Assembly (NCBI RefSeq): GCF_014696345.1 | Contig: NZ_JACJPY010000027.1 | Coordinates: 1 to 52,059, forward strand | Direction of reading: 5' to 3' | DNA length: 52,059 nt | Source of the DNA: Pseudanabaena cinerea FACHB-1277 | GTDB lineage: Bacteria > Cyanobacteriota > Cyanobacteriia > Pseudanabaenales > Pseudanabaenaceae | In this document: positions 32,962 to 42,465 of the stretch, piece after piece | How the letters are laid out: each line of letters starts with the position of its first letter | Numbering within the stretch: the stretch's first letter is position 1 | Made by a program: the position numbers and the translations under genes | The notes under the pieces: generated by a model | Database searches by the model: none | What the model was told of the DNA's origin: nothing | Seen by the model: only the letters and a program-made list of their open reading frames with translations

Positions 32962-34584
32962 TTAATGATGACGGGATTCTACGAGAATTACGGGAATAAG
33001 ACTTGCCTCTAAAACAGATTGAGAAATGGAACCCACTAACACCTGTTGCCAAGATTGATTTCCACGCTTACCAATTACAATATCTGTGACTTTACGAGAT
33101 TCTGCCACACGTATAATTTCTTCAGGCACAGTACCTATGCTAATCAAAAATTCATAGCGAATATCTGACAAGACCCTCTGAGACTTTGCTTGCAAAAGCG
33201 CGATCGCCTGTTGATCGCCTAGATTATCCACATACAAAACAATCACCTCACCATCACTACGCCTCGCCAGATCGGCGGCTTTAGTCAAGACATCCGTTGC
33301 TAGGGGCGAATTATCTACTGCTGCTAGAAAGATGGGACAGCCATAAATTGCGACTTTGGTGGGATCAACCTCGCCCCGTTCTAAAAGTTTGGGGGCAAGG
33401 GTAGGAATTGCCCATGCCCCTAATGGTGCGGTGACTAAAATTGAAAGCACCGCGATCGCCAAAATCGTCTCACCGCCAGCGACTCCCTGTGCTAAAGGAA
33501 TTGCCCCAATAGCCGCTTGTACGGTTGCCTTGGCAGAGTTGGCTGGCAATAGAAACAACTGCTCCTTCCATGTCCAATTACTGCCTACAGTGGCAAGATA
33601 CCACCCCAGCGATCGCCCGATCAATGTGCCAATTCCCAATACCGCAAGTCCTACGAGCAAATTACTACCTAAAACCTTGAGTTGAATACTTGCCCCAAGC
33701 AGCACAAAAAGCACAATTTCGGCGATCGTCCATAGACTATCAAATCCCCCGCGTAATCTTCGCGCTAGAGGGGCATCTAGTTCTACTAAAAAAAATCCCA
33801 TTGACATCACTGCTAAATAGCCAGAGAAAATAGGAAGATGTTCAGCCAATATGACCAACCATAGGGCAGTACTAGCGGCAACTAAGGAATCTTGTCCAGC
33901 ATTTTGTGTCCAGTTCTGCTTGATGAGTAAGGATACTAATATTCGCGCTGTCGCCCACCCTGCCAACACTCCCAATAGAATTTGGCAGATAACTTGAAAT
34001 GGAAGCAACTGCCAAGGACTGAGAGTAACCCCTAATAAAGTGATGTCTGTTGCGGTAGTTTGTGATAGAAATGTGATTAGCAAGCTAAATACTAGTAATA
34101 GCAGTACATCCGATAAAGCGCTACCCGTAAGAATGGCATCGGGAATCCCTTTAGTTACACCCCATCCTAAACTTTTCAAGCGCAACATCGCAGGCACGAT
34201 GACAGCAGGCGATTCTGCGCCAATAATGCAGCCGAGCAACAGCCCTGTCAAAAAGTCGAATTGCAGTAACCACATCGCCGCCCAAGCGATCGCGATCGCC
34301 TCACAAACCGCAGGCAAAAAACCTAATTTCAAGGCGACAATTCCCTGCTGCGACAATTTTTCGCGATCAAGCCCTAGACCAGCCTTCATCAAAATCACCA
34401 TCACGGCGATCGTGCGAAGCGGCTTAGCGGCATCTAGCACCTCTGAATTGATCACATTGCCTGCCTGCATTCCCAAAACAATGCCCACTAGAACCATACC
34501 CACAAGGGCAGGAATTTGTAGCCGCCGAGCGATCTGCCCAACAAAGAAACCCATCAACAATATCCAAACAATACTTTCTAGCAT
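32962..34584 (-). CDS. Cation:proton antiporter with C-terminal universal stress domain
   Basis: 540 residues with about 12 membrane helices (1-400) of the monovalent cation:proton antiporter type. The conserved acidic residue for transport is in the central GAESPAVIVPAML region. A soluble C-terminal domain (about 410-540) resembles a UspA fold: FLAAVDNSPLA at its start and DIVIGKRGNQSW...VGSISQSVLEAS near its end, the ATP-binding glycine pattern being partly kept. It probably exports Na+ or K+ for pH and ion balance, gated by the stress domain. Single gene. Confidence 0.88.
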   Translation of the reverse strand: MLESIVWILLMGFFVGQIARRLQIPALVGMVLVGIVLGMQAGNVINSEVLDAAKPLRTIAVMVILMKAGLGLDREKLSQQGIVALKLGFLPAVCEAIAIAWAAMWLLQFDFLTGLLLGCIIGAESPAVIVPAMLRLKSLGWGVTKGIPDAILTGSALSDVLLLLVFSLLITFLSQTTATDITLLGVTLSPWQLLPFQVICQILLGVLAGWATARILVSLLIKQNWTQNAGQDSLVAASTALWLVILAEHLPIFSGYLAVMSMGFFLVELDAPLARRLRGGFDSLWTIAEIVLFVLLGASIQLKVLGSNLLVGLAVLGIGTLIGRSLGWYLATVGSNWTWKEQLFLLPANSAKATVQAAIGAIPLAQGVAGGETILAIAVLSILVTAPLGAWAIPTLAPKLLERGEVDPTKVAIYGCPIFLAAVDNSPLATDVLTKAADLARRSDGEVIVLYVDNLGDQQAIALLQAKSQRVLSDIRYEFLISIGTVPEEIIRVAESRKVTDIVIGKRGNQSWQQVLVGSISQSVLEASLIPVILVESRHH

Positions 34585-34740
34585 TCGTGCTTTGCAATGA
34601 CATCAAAGTTCGGTTCCTTATTTTATGGCACAGCCCCGCCAGTCACCCTGAAGTGGGAAATAGCCCCCCACTTTCGAGTTGTAAGGCTAATATAGGTATA
34701 GGTCATGGAAACATTAATCTTAAATAGCTAATTCAAAATT

Positions 34741-34953
34741 ATGGTCTGCTGTAAAACTAAAAATAAGCTTGCTAAGGCTGTCAAATTACATCGTAACTTT
34801 CACTTCAAAACTGGTTTGCTGCTTGACCAAGGTGTGCGCCTTTTCGGTGTTCATAAGTGTCCTCTTACCAAACCCTTTTACAAGGCAGTGAAGGTGGCAG
34901 GCTATGCCAATGTTTCTTTGGCAAGTATTGCGCTTGTCTTACTAGAAGACTAA
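34741..34953 (+). CDS. Small basic hypothetical protein
   Basis: 70 residues, basic N-terminus (CCKTKNKLAKAVKLHRNFHF) and a hydrophobic C-terminus (YANVSLASIALVLLED). There is no Shine-Dalgarno and I do not recognise the family. It is 39 bases upstream of the IscA-like gene on the same strand, so possibly cotranscribed. Confidence 0.5.
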   Translation: MVCCKTKNKLAKAVKLHRNFHFKTGLLLDQGVRLFGVHKCPLTKPFYKAVKVAGYANVSLASIALVLLED

Positions 34954-34992
34954 TATGACATTTAGCTCAATTAGTAATTGGATCGATATCCT

Positions 34993-35346
34993 ATGATTAC
35001 TCTCACTGACGCAGCGATCGCCCGCGTCAAAAATCTACAAACTCAGCGCTCCACCGCAGCTCCCCTGCGTTTGGGGATCAAGCAAGGCGGTTGTTCGGGC
35101 TTGTCCTATCTCATGGATTTTGCTGACCAGCTAGAAGCTGAAGACAATCAATACGAATATAACGGCGTAAAGATTGTGATTAATAATAGCAACCTGCCTC
35201 AGTTGCAGGGCTTGGAGCTAGACTACACTGAAGACCTGTTGGGTGGTGGCTTCCGCTTCCGCAATCCTAATGCCAGCAAGTCTTGCAGTTGTGGTACTTC
35301 TTTTGCGACCCCCAAGGAAATTGGTGCGCCTGTAGCTTGTAGCTAG
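34993..35346 (+). CDS. IscA/SufA-type iron-sulfur carrier
   Basis: 117 residues from the ATG at 34993; a TTG five codons upstream lacks support. A-type carrier with the three conserved cysteines: one in KQGGCSGLSY and two in CSCGTSF. It receives Fe-S clusters from scaffolds such as SufBCD and passes them to apoproteins. The sequence LDYTEDLLGGGFRFRNPNA is typical. It ends before a clear terminator. Confidence 0.93.
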   Translation: MITLTDAAIARVKNLQTQRSTAAPLRLGIKQGGCSGLSYLMDFADQLEAEDNQYEYNGVKIVINNSNLPQLQGLELDYTEDLLGGGFRFRNPNASKSCSCGTSFATPKEIGAPVACS

Positions 35347-35366
35347 TTAGACTTTTCGTCAGTTAC

Positions 35367-35379
35367 AGCGCTTTGTGCT
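35367..35379. repeat. Dispersed palindrome AGCGCTTTGTGCT
   Basis: Imperfect member of the short palindrome family, after the iscA-like gene. Confidence 0.5.
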
Positions 35380-35401
35380 TAATTAAAATCTAGAAATATT
35401 G

Positions 35402-35428
35402 AAAGCGGCGCTTTGTGCCGCTTTTATT
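35402..35428 (+). terminator. Terminator after the iscA-like gene
   Basis: AAAGCGGC pairs with GCCGCTTT around GCTTTGT and is followed by TTATTT. The hairpin contains the dispersed GGCGCTTTGTGCC palindrome (35407-35419), so a repeat serves here as terminator. Confidence 0.8.
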
Positions 35429-35486
35429 TGTGCTGATTTAAATATTATTTCAATATTAGGACTTACGCTTTGGGGTTATTTTGGGG

Positions 35487-36935
35487 CTAGAGCAGAGAAT
35501 TAAGTATTTTAAAGATTAGCCTGAGGGCTGCCATCATGGCGATCGCCGCAACACCTGCAACAGCACAGAAGGGCAGAATAGTCAGCAAATCGGGTATGGC
35601 GACTTTGGCAAAGTTTTTTGCTATCAAAAAGCCAATAATGCTCAGCACATTTACAAATACGAATAGATCTTTATTGTCGAGAATAGAGGTAATCCGCAAT
35701 GTGGCGATCGCGCCCATAACCACAACTAGCACGATCCAATTGGTGGGACTCTCCAAAAGGCTCAAAGCAACCTGCCCCAGCAACATCGTTTCAAACCCTA
35801 GCAAAAATGCGGCGATAAATTGGGTGGGGATCGTTGCCGACAAGAGCCAAGGGGTAGAGTGCGATCGCCTAATTTTAGCAGGCTTAGAGGGCGCATTGAC
35901 CATTTGCGGTGAGGCGATCGGCGGTGGGACTTGAATGCTCGATTGGGTATTTTTTGGCGGAGCCGATTGAATAATCGTGGGGGCTTGTGCCTTAAGCTGA
36001 GAGACTTGTTTTTGAGTCGCAAGCGCTTGAAGAACCGCCGCCGCCGATTCAAAGCGATCGCTGGGGGCAGTGGCTAACATCTTTAACAAAACTTGGTTGA
36101 GATGGGGACTAAGGTTGACAAATTTTTCCCATTGCCATTTGTTATAGTTCACATCAAATAATTCTTCGGGTTCCTTGGCGGTCAACAGATGCAAACAAGT
36201 GACCGCAAAGGCATAGAGATCTGTGGAGGCAAAAACTGTATCACCGCGCATTTGCTCAGGAGCGCCATAGCCAGGGGTGAAAATACCTGTCGATTTTTGA
36301 CCGTGAGCCGCCCCCGCCACCTGCTTTACCGCCCCAAAATCCAGCAAAAAGTAAACTTGGTCAGATTTGCGTACCATGATATTGGCAGGTTTGATATCAC
36401 GATGAATTGAACCTTTTTCATGGATAAATTGCATCACGGGCAGTAAGCTCTGCATAATTTCCAGTAAATCTGATTCGGCGATCGCCCCATACTGCTGCAC
36501 AATCTGCTCTAGGGTAAAGCCATCGACAAATTCTTGCACCAAATAAAAAAATTCATCCTGCCCCGACTGCACCTCAAAATAAGCCAGTAAATCAGGAATC
36601 TGCGGATGCGTCCCCAAGTCTTCCAAAACCGTTGCCTCTCGCTCAAACATCTGCTTGGCGATCGCCATCTGGGCATTATTTAGCCCCACAGGTTGCAATA
36701 GCTTGACCACACAGCGCCGCATGGCGGGTGTGTAGCGATCGCGGGCTAAAAAAGTAGCCCCAAAGCCACCCCTAGCGATCGGTTTTTCCACGAGATAGCG
36801 CCCCCCCAGCAACAACGGCATTCCGCAATTAGTACAGAATTTTTGGGCGATCGTTTTTACAGTATTGCCACTGTCAAGGTCAGCAAAGGTATTAAGAGGT
36901 TTAGCGCAGTTAGGGCGCGTGCAGTAAATATCCAC
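35487..36935 (-). CDS. Ser/Thr protein kinase with N-terminal zinc ribbon and C-terminal membrane helices
   Basis: 482 residues. An N-terminal four-cysteine ribbon (C5, C10, C34, C37) precedes a Hanks kinase domain (about 45-310): glycine loop IARGGFGATF, Lys in CVVKLL, catalytic loop IHRDIKPAN, LLDFGAVKQ and TPGYGAPEQ. All catalytic residues are present. After a Pro/Gln linker, about four hydrophobic helices (370-480) anchor the protein. This layout is common in cyanobacterial Spk kinases. Substrate unknown; no phosphatase is adjacent. Confidence 0.92.
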   Translation of the reverse strand: MDIYCTRPNCAKPLNTFADLDSGNTVKTIAQKFCTNCGMPLLLGGRYLVEKPIARGGFGATFLARDRYTPAMRRCVVKLLQPVGLNNAQMAIAKQMFEREATVLEDLGTHPQIPDLLAYFEVQSGQDEFFYLVQEFVDGFTLEQIVQQYGAIAESDLLEIMQSLLPVMQFIHEKGSIHRDIKPANIMVRKSDQVYFLLDFGAVKQVAGAAHGQKSTGIFTPGYGAPEQMRGDTVFASTDLYAFAVTCLHLLTAKEPEELFDVNYNKWQWEKFVNLSPHLNQVLLKMLATAPSDRFESAAAVLQALATQKQVSQLKAQAPTIIQSAPPKNTQSSIQVPPPIASPQMVNAPSKPAKIRRSHSTPWLLSATIPTQFIAAFLLGFETMLLGQVALSLLESPTNWIVLVVVMGAIATLRITSILDNKDLFVFVNVLSIIGFLIAKNFAKVAIPDLLTILPFCAVAGVAAIAMMAALRLIFKILNSLL

Positions 36936-37043
36936 TATTTGACCTTGTAAGGTTACGACTGAATTTAATTAATAATTTTGATCCTTAACTTAGGCAAAGG
37001 CTTGTAAATCAAGCTTTCTCCTAAGTGCTTTGGTTTTTGTTAT

Positions 37044-37056
37044 AGCGCAAAGCGCT
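37044..37056. repeat. Dispersed palindrome AGCGCAAAGCGCT
   Basis: Same 13-mer as at 7875. It lies before the helicase start, which supports the downstream ATG (37120) as the true start. Confidence 0.6.
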
Positions 37057-37119
37057 TTATTGGTAAAGATTTTTGGCATACTGTATTACAGTCTAACTAA
37101 ATTCTTCCCCCCTGAGCCA

Positions 37120-39495
37120 ATGAGTTCTAATTTTTTGCACCATCTCAACCCCGCCCAACAAAAAGCAGCCAGCCATCTTCATGGCCCGATGCTCGTGGTG
37201 GCAGGGGCTGGCTCAGGCAAGACAAGAACCTTAACCTATCGCATTGCCAACCTCCTGCTCAATCACGATGTTTCCTCTGACCAAATTTTGGCGGTAACTT
37301 TCACAAACAAAGCTGCCAAGGAAATGAATGAGCGCATTCAGGCTTTGCTAACGCAGGAAGTCGCCCAAAGGGAACTAGGTAAACCCCTCAGTGAGGTCAC
37401 AGAATGGGAGCAGGAGAAAATTCGTAAGCGGGTATTTAAGCGCTACATCAATAGCTATGCTGAGGATGGGCTATGGATGGGAACTTTCCATAGTATGTGT
37501 TGCCGTATTTTAAGGTTAGATGTTGATAAATATAAGGATGGTAATGGCAGAAGCTGGGGCAAGAATTTCTCAATCTTTGATGATGGCGATGTTCAAACCC
37601 TTGTGAAGGATATTGTGATCAATCGCCTTAACCTTGATGAAAAGAAGTTTGAACCAAAATCAGTGCGCTTTGCGATCGGTAATGCCAAAAATAAGGGCTG
37701 GACTCCAGAGGAGTATGAGCAGAATAGTGATGATGCCCCATTTCGGCGCAGGGCGATCGCCCAAGTTTATAGCCTTTATCAAGATCAACTTGCCACCAAT
37801 AACGCCTTAGACTTTGATGACTTAATCTTTCTCCCCGTGCGCCTATTTCAACAAAATCCTGAGGTTCTCAATGCTTGGCATCAGCGCTTCAAACATATTC
37901 TCGTGGATGAATATCAGGATACTAATCGCACCCAATATGATTTGATTCAGTTGCTATCCACCAATAACAGTAAACCAACTTGGGAAGATCGCTCTATTTT
38001 TGTAGTGGGAGATGCCGATCAATCAATCTATAGCTTCCGTTCGGCAGACTTCACTATTTTGATGGAATTCCAGCAAGCTTTTGGCGATCGCCTCCCTGAT
38101 CTCAATACTCAAACCATGATCAAGCTAGAGGAAAATTATCGCTCTGTTGCTAATATTTTGGAAATCGCCAACCAACTAATTGACCACAATTCCCAACGCA
38201 TCGATAAAGTCCTCAAAGCAACCCGACCCGATGGCGATTTGATCGAACTCTATCGTGCTGATGATGAGGTGGATGAAGCCCAATTTGTGATTGAACAGAT
38301 TCGCCGTGTTAAGTCCAAAAACCCTAGTGTCAATCTCGGACATTTTGCCATTCTCTATCGCACCAATGCCCAATCTCGCCCCTTTGAAGAAATGCTAGTG
38401 CGTTGGAATATCGCGTACAAAGTGATTGGCGGCTTAAGATTCTATGATCGCAAGGAAATTAAAGATACACTTTCCTATTTGCGGTTGCTTTCTAATCCAT
38501 CGGATACCCTCAGCCTGATGCGGATCATCAATGTTCCCAAGCGCTCCATCGGTAAAGCCACCCTAGATAAGTTGCAACAGGCAGCCCAAGAGCTAGGCTT
38601 ACCAATTTGGGAAATCATCAGCGATGAAACTACGGTCAAAACCCTGGCGGGGCGATCGGCAAAGGGTGTACTTTCCTTTGTGGAACTAATCCAAAACTGG
38701 CGCGAAAAGATTGGCGTTACCCCCGCTAAGGATATCATTCTGGGCATTCTCGAAGAATCGGGCTATGCGGAAGAGTTAAAAATGCAGGGAAATGATGAAG
38801 CCAGCGATCGCCTTGCTAACTTGCAAGAACTTTACAACGCCGCCGAACAATTTGCCGAAGAGAATGAAGATGCTTCCCTTGATGCCTTCCTTGCCAATGC
38901 GGCCTTAGCCTCTAGCCTTGATGATAGTAGTGAAAATGCCGATAAAGTCACCCTGATGACCCTCCATGCGGCTAAGGGTTTGGAGTTTCCTGTAGTATTT
39001 CTGGTAGGGCTAGAGCAAGGACTATTCCCCAGTTTTCGTTCCATTAACGACCCGATGGCTCTCGAAGAAGAGCGCCGCCTCATGTATGTGGGCATCACCC
39101 GCGCCCAAGAAAAGCTATTCCTGAGCCATGCCCAAGCCCGCCGCCTCTATGGTAATCGCGAATATGCCATTCCTTCCCAATTTCTCGCAGAACTGCCGAA
39201 GGAATATCTGACGGGACATGGCATTGATAAATTTATTAGTAAGGCAAGCCAACGGGCTGAAGCAACTAGTGTCAAGGGTTCGCTCCGCACGGTTGCCCCT
39301 GCTAAGGTGAGTGCCGTTAAGCCGCGCCCCAGTGTCAATTGGCAGGTGGGCGATCGCGTGATGCACGAGAAATTTGGCGAGGGGCAGATCTCTAATCTAC
39401 TCGGTACGGGTGAAAAGATGTTCTTAGCGATCGCCTTTGCAGGTCAAGGTAAAAAGATTATTGATCCTAAGATTGCCCCAATTCAGAAGCTTTAG
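37120..39495 (+). CDS. pcrA: UvrD/PcrA-type DNA helicase
   Basis: 791 residues, full-length superfamily 1A helicase: Q motif HLNPAQQKA, Walker A VAGAGSGKTRTLTYR, motif II LVDEYQDTN, motif III VGDADQSIYSFR, motif IV ENYRSV, motif V TLMTLHAAKGLEFPVVF, motif VI YVGITRA. It unwinds DNA 3-prime to 5-prime in repair and replication. The frame is open 90 bases upstream, but that part contains a palindromic repeat and no start signal, so the ATG at 37120 was chosen. The C-terminus has the PcrA/UvrD Tudor-like domain (VGDRVMHEKFGEGQI). Confidence 0.95.
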   Translation: MSSNFLHHLNPAQQKAASHLHGPMLVVAGAGSGKTRTLTYRIANLLLNHDVSSDQILAVTFTNKAAKEMNERIQALLTQEVAQRELGKPLSEVTEWEQEKIRKRVFKRYINSYAEDGLWMGTFHSMCCRILRLDVDKYKDGNGRSWGKNFSIFDDGDVQTLVKDIVINRLNLDEKKFEPKSVRFAIGNAKNKGWTPEEYEQNSDDAPFRRRAIAQVYSLYQDQLATNNALDFDDLIFLPVRLFQQNPEVLNAWHQRFKHILVDEYQDTNRTQYDLIQLLSTNNSKPTWEDRSIFVVGDADQSIYSFRSADFTILMEFQQAFGDRLPDLNTQTMIKLEENYRSVANILEIANQLIDHNSQRIDKVLKATRPDGDLIELYRADDEVDEAQFVIEQIRRVKSKNPSVNLGHFAILYRTNAQSRPFEEMLVRWNIAYKVIGGLRFYDRKEIKDTLSYLRLLSNPSDTLSLMRIINVPKRSIGKATLDKLQQAAQELGLPIWEIISDETTVKTLAGRSAKGVLSFVELIQNWREKIGVTPAKDIILGILEESGYAEELKMQGNDEASDRLANLQELYNAAEQFAEENEDASLDAFLANAALASSLDDSSENADKVTLMTLHAAKGLEFPVVFLVGLEQGLFPSFRSINDPMALEEERRLMYVGITRAQEKLFLSHAQARRLYGNREYAIPSQFLAELPKEYLTGHGIDKFISKASQRAEATSVKGSLRTVAPAKVSAVKPRPSVNWQVGDRVMHEKFGEGQISNLLGTGEKMFLAIAFAGQGKKIIDPKIAPIQKL

Positions 39496-39511
39496 TATAT
39501 TGACATTGATT

Positions 39512-40645
39512 TTACATTAATTGCAACTTCAGCCAAAATTGCAAAGTCGGTAAAGCAATGCGATAGCCATATTTAGCGCCATAGACTAGCCCCTTCTGCT
39601 CTAAACTGTCCAAAGCTCCTTGCAGACTGCCCCCTTTAGATAGGCGATGCTTTTGGATATACTCGCGGCTGTGGGGGCTGACGGTCGGATCGATGGCTAA
39701 GCTTTCCAATACACGCACCTGTGTCGGGGGTAAGAGCATGATTAAAGATTTAAAAGTTGGCGCAAGATCCTCCACGAGCGTCACCATATTGCGATGGACA
39801 TGATCAGACTGAATCAAGAATTGAGATTCTTGAGGTTCCTTAGATTTAATCGCGTGACTGAGATAATCAAGCCAAATCCTTCGCATTAAAGCGATCGCGT
39901 CTCCCATATTGCCCTGTGTATATTCGGCAAACAATTTCAGTGCGTCATCCTTTTCTGCCTGTGCAAATCTTAAACCTCTATTGAGCATCACAGGTTCCAA
40001 CCATTCGCACAATTCCTGATTGGTTAGGGGCGGCAGTTCCACCACATGAATACTGAGCTTGTGCATCCAAGGTTCAGGCACAGTCGCCATCAAAACATAA
40101 CTAACCCGACTTTGAATTTGAATTTCGCGTCGCAAATATTCTTCCCATTCCCCTTTGCGATCCCAAGAGCGAATATGAGTAAAGTTATGCAGCACGATCG
40201 CCACCCGACAGTCTAGCCATTCCGCCATTTGTTGGGGAATGCTCAAAAGATTTTGAAATAACTGCCATAAACCAAGGTTCGATAATTTCCAAGTAAGCTG
40301 TGGTTGTGCTTGAGCTGAGGGAACATTAAACATTACAGGCTGTTCTTTCAATAGCAATTGTAACTGCAACATTTCCGCTTCGCTGTCAAAGGTATTGAGC
40401 AGTCCTTTGGCTAATAACTTAAGAAAGCGATCGCCATCGGTTGCCCTCAAACAATCCACGGTGATTACCCTAGTTTTAGAACGCTGTGCCGCCCATCTAA
40501 CCAAGGTACGACGACCACTACCCGCAACCCCCGCAATTAAGAGATCCCCATCAGCCAATAAAATCTCACTGATTTGGCTCAGCTCCCTCTGCCTACCCAC
40601 AAGACATTGCGGCAGAAATGGGTTATTACTCGGATTATTGCTCAT
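39512..40645 (-). CDS. Divergent AAA/STAND-type ATPase-like protein
   Basis: 377 residues. The P-loop position reads GVAGSGRRT (39-47), so the Walker A Lys is Arg45 and the next residue is Arg46; the Walker B position (VAIVLHNFTHI) lacks the acidic pair. The C-terminus is a winged-helix-like region (LDSLEQKGLVYGAKYGYRIALP). The layout fits archaeal-ATPase/Orc1-like proteins. It may have lost ATP hydrolysis or use arginine atypically. It is convergent with pcrA with only 16 bases between them. Function unknown. Confidence 0.65.
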   Translation of the reverse strand: MSNNPSNNPFLPQCLVGRQRELSQISEILLADGDLLIAGVAGSGRRTLVRWAAQRSKTRVITVDCLRATDGDRFLKLLAKGLLNTFDSEAEMLQLQLLLKEQPVMFNVPSAQAQPQLTWKLSNLGLWQLFQNLLSIPQQMAEWLDCRVAIVLHNFTHIRSWDRKGEWEEYLRREIQIQSRVSYVLMATVPEPWMHKLSIHVVELPPLTNQELCEWLEPVMLNRGLRFAQAEKDDALKLFAEYTQGNMGDAIALMRRIWLDYLSHAIKSKEPQESQFLIQSDHVHRNMVTLVEDLAPTFKSLIMLLPPTQVRVLESLAIDPTVSPHSREYIQKHRLSKGGSLQGALDSLEQKGLVYGAKYGYRIALPTLQFWLKLQLM

Positions 40646-40740
40646 AGTCTAATTTTACAACGCTTTGCGTTTGATCCCAATCCAGAAAGAATTTGAAAAC
40701 GTTGCTTTGCCGCATTTTCAGATTCTCTCTGGGGCTATGT

Positions 40741-42402
40741 TTACAAATTATTTTGATGAATCACCCTTGCATCTAGCCCGATCGCTGATCTCACGATGGC
40801 GCGTAATACCTCAGCCCGATCGCGATCGGGGTAGCCCTGTACAAAAATGATATTGCCAAAACGAGAGGGAATTACCTTAGCACTAGGAACAGCACTCTGG
40901 ACTTTATTGAGAACTTTGACATCCGCCGAAGGAATTACCACTAAATAGGGAAACTGCTCTTTGGCGCTCTGTGGCACAAGGGCAGCAATAGTTGGATTGT
41001 AAGGAACGGGAGTATTTATATTCGCAGTATTAGTTGGTGTATTGATTGGCGTACTCACTGGCGCAGGATTAGGGGCGATCGCTGTATTAGGAGTTGGCGT
41101 AGCTCTGACGATAGGAATGGTGACGGGTGCAGCAGGTTGAGGAATATTAGTAACAGGGGCGGGAGAACTAGGAATAAAAGCTGAGCTAGGAACCTTGGGA
41201 ATAGCTGGCGGCGTAATGGGAACAGGATCGCGATCAATGATCACCTCTTGAATATTGGGGCGACTGATGGCAGGAGCAGGAGATAACCTAGGCACATTGG
41301 GCAAGGTACTAGTTGATGAGATAGGTGAAGTAATTGGTAGGGGGGCAGCAGGGGTGGGAGTCATGCCTGTAAAAGAGATTTTGCCAGCGATCTTTTGAGG
41401 ATTGAGTTCATTGCCAACAGCAACCTGCTCCACGCCCGAATTATTATTCAGATCCTTTTCGCGGTTGTTCCGAAATACATTCTGTCCCAAATTGATGGTC
41501 GTACCGAGATCGGGGGTGGGATAGCCAGCGCGATCCTTGAGAATGACAATGCCATTGCGCCTATTGCCAGTGATCAAGTTATTGCGGAATGTGGGAGCCG
41601 CCAAATTGGAAATTACCACACCATCATTGTTGTTGGCAATATTGTTATTAATGACCACCACCCGCGATCGCTGCCCAATTGCCAAGCCAAACCCCGTATC
41701 CTCAAAAAAGTTATTGCGAATCTCACCGCTACTACTGCCCACCGCCGAAAGTCCATTGGCTCCATTGTTTTTAAACAGATTATCCGTAACATTTACTTCG
41801 GCATTACCCGTCAGAAAAAGTCCTTCACGGTTGCTATTGATAAAAGTATTATTAGCGATCGCCACCCGCTTGCTCGACTCCACCCAAACGGCCGTGCCTC
41901 TAGTCTCAGGATTAGTAACAGTAATGCCCTCAATCCTTGTATCGTTACTGGTGATTAATGCCACATTTTGACTGGCAAAGGAGGGGCTGATATATTTACC
42001 ACTGCCACGAATGATCGTATTTGCGCCGCGCAGGGTTGGCTCACCGCGTAGGGTGATGCCTACGGGTAATTTGAGCGGAAATACTTCGCCCGTATCGGTG
42101 CTGTAGGTTCCTTGCGCCAATTGAATCACTGTACCTGCGGCGGGACTAGCGGCGATCGCTGCCGTAATTGACTTATAAGGATTATTGGGCGAGCCATCGG
42201 CTATACCCTGCTTACCCGATTGCGGATTGACATAAATCAGGGCGGCGGTAGTTGGTAATTGGCTAATAAATTCTGGCGATGGCTTGGTGAGTTTTGTTTC
42301 TAATGCGATCGCCATAGCTGACGGCACATTAATCACCGTCGAGATCGCCGTTGTGAGCATAATTTTGGCGATCGAGCTAAATGAATAAGTACTGCACCAC
42401 AT
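40741..42402 (-). CDS. DUF1565 right-handed beta-helix protein with Pro-rich linker and SPOR-like C-terminus
   Basis: 553 residues. Signal peptide (about 1-30, ending at PSAMA), then DUF1565-type domain starting LIYVNPQSGKQG...SPNNPYKSITAAI and parallel beta-helix repeats rich in N (NNTFINSNREGLFLT, NNFFEDTGFGLAIG). Residues about 330-470 are a Pro/Thr/Ala-rich linker, and the last 70 (YLVVIPSADVKVLNKVQ, FGNIIFVQGYPDRDRAE) resemble a SPOR-type peptidoglycan-binding fold. It is probably periplasmic or cell-surface, binding carbohydrate. A common cyanobacterial architecture. Confidence 0.8.
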   Translation of the reverse strand: MWCSTYSFSSIAKIMLTTAISTVINVPSAMAIALETKLTKPSPEFISQLPTTAALIYVNPQSGKQGIADGSPNNPYKSITAAIAASPAAGTVIQLAQGTYSTDTGEVFPLKLPVGITLRGEPTLRGANTIIRGSGKYISPSFASQNVALITSNDTRIEGITVTNPETRGTAVWVESSKRVAIANNTFINSNREGLFLTGNAEVNVTDNLFKNNGANGLSAVGSSSGEIRNNFFEDTGFGLAIGQRSRVVVINNNIANNNDGVVISNLAAPTFRNNLITGNRRNGIVILKDRAGYPTPDLGTTINLGQNVFRNNREKDLNNNSGVEQVAVGNELNPQKIAGKISFTGMTPTPAAPLPITSPISSTSTLPNVPRLSPAPAISRPNIQEVIIDRDPVPITPPAIPKVPSSAFIPSSPAPVTNIPQPAAPVTIPIVRATPTPNTAIAPNPAPVSTPINTPTNTANINTPVPYNPTIAALVPQSAKEQFPYLVVIPSADVKVLNKVQSAVPSAKVIPSRFGNIIFVQGYPDRDRAEVLRAIVRSAIGLDARVIHQNNL

Positions 42403-42465
42403 ACAAAGTATCCTCTTAAACCAATAACCAGCACAAGGAAAACATTAGCACCATCTTGAAATAGA

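Noticed and set aside
40395-40652. 85-codon plus-strand frame antisense to the AAA-like gene
   Set aside because: It is a shadow of the minus-strand gene, with no conserved motif.
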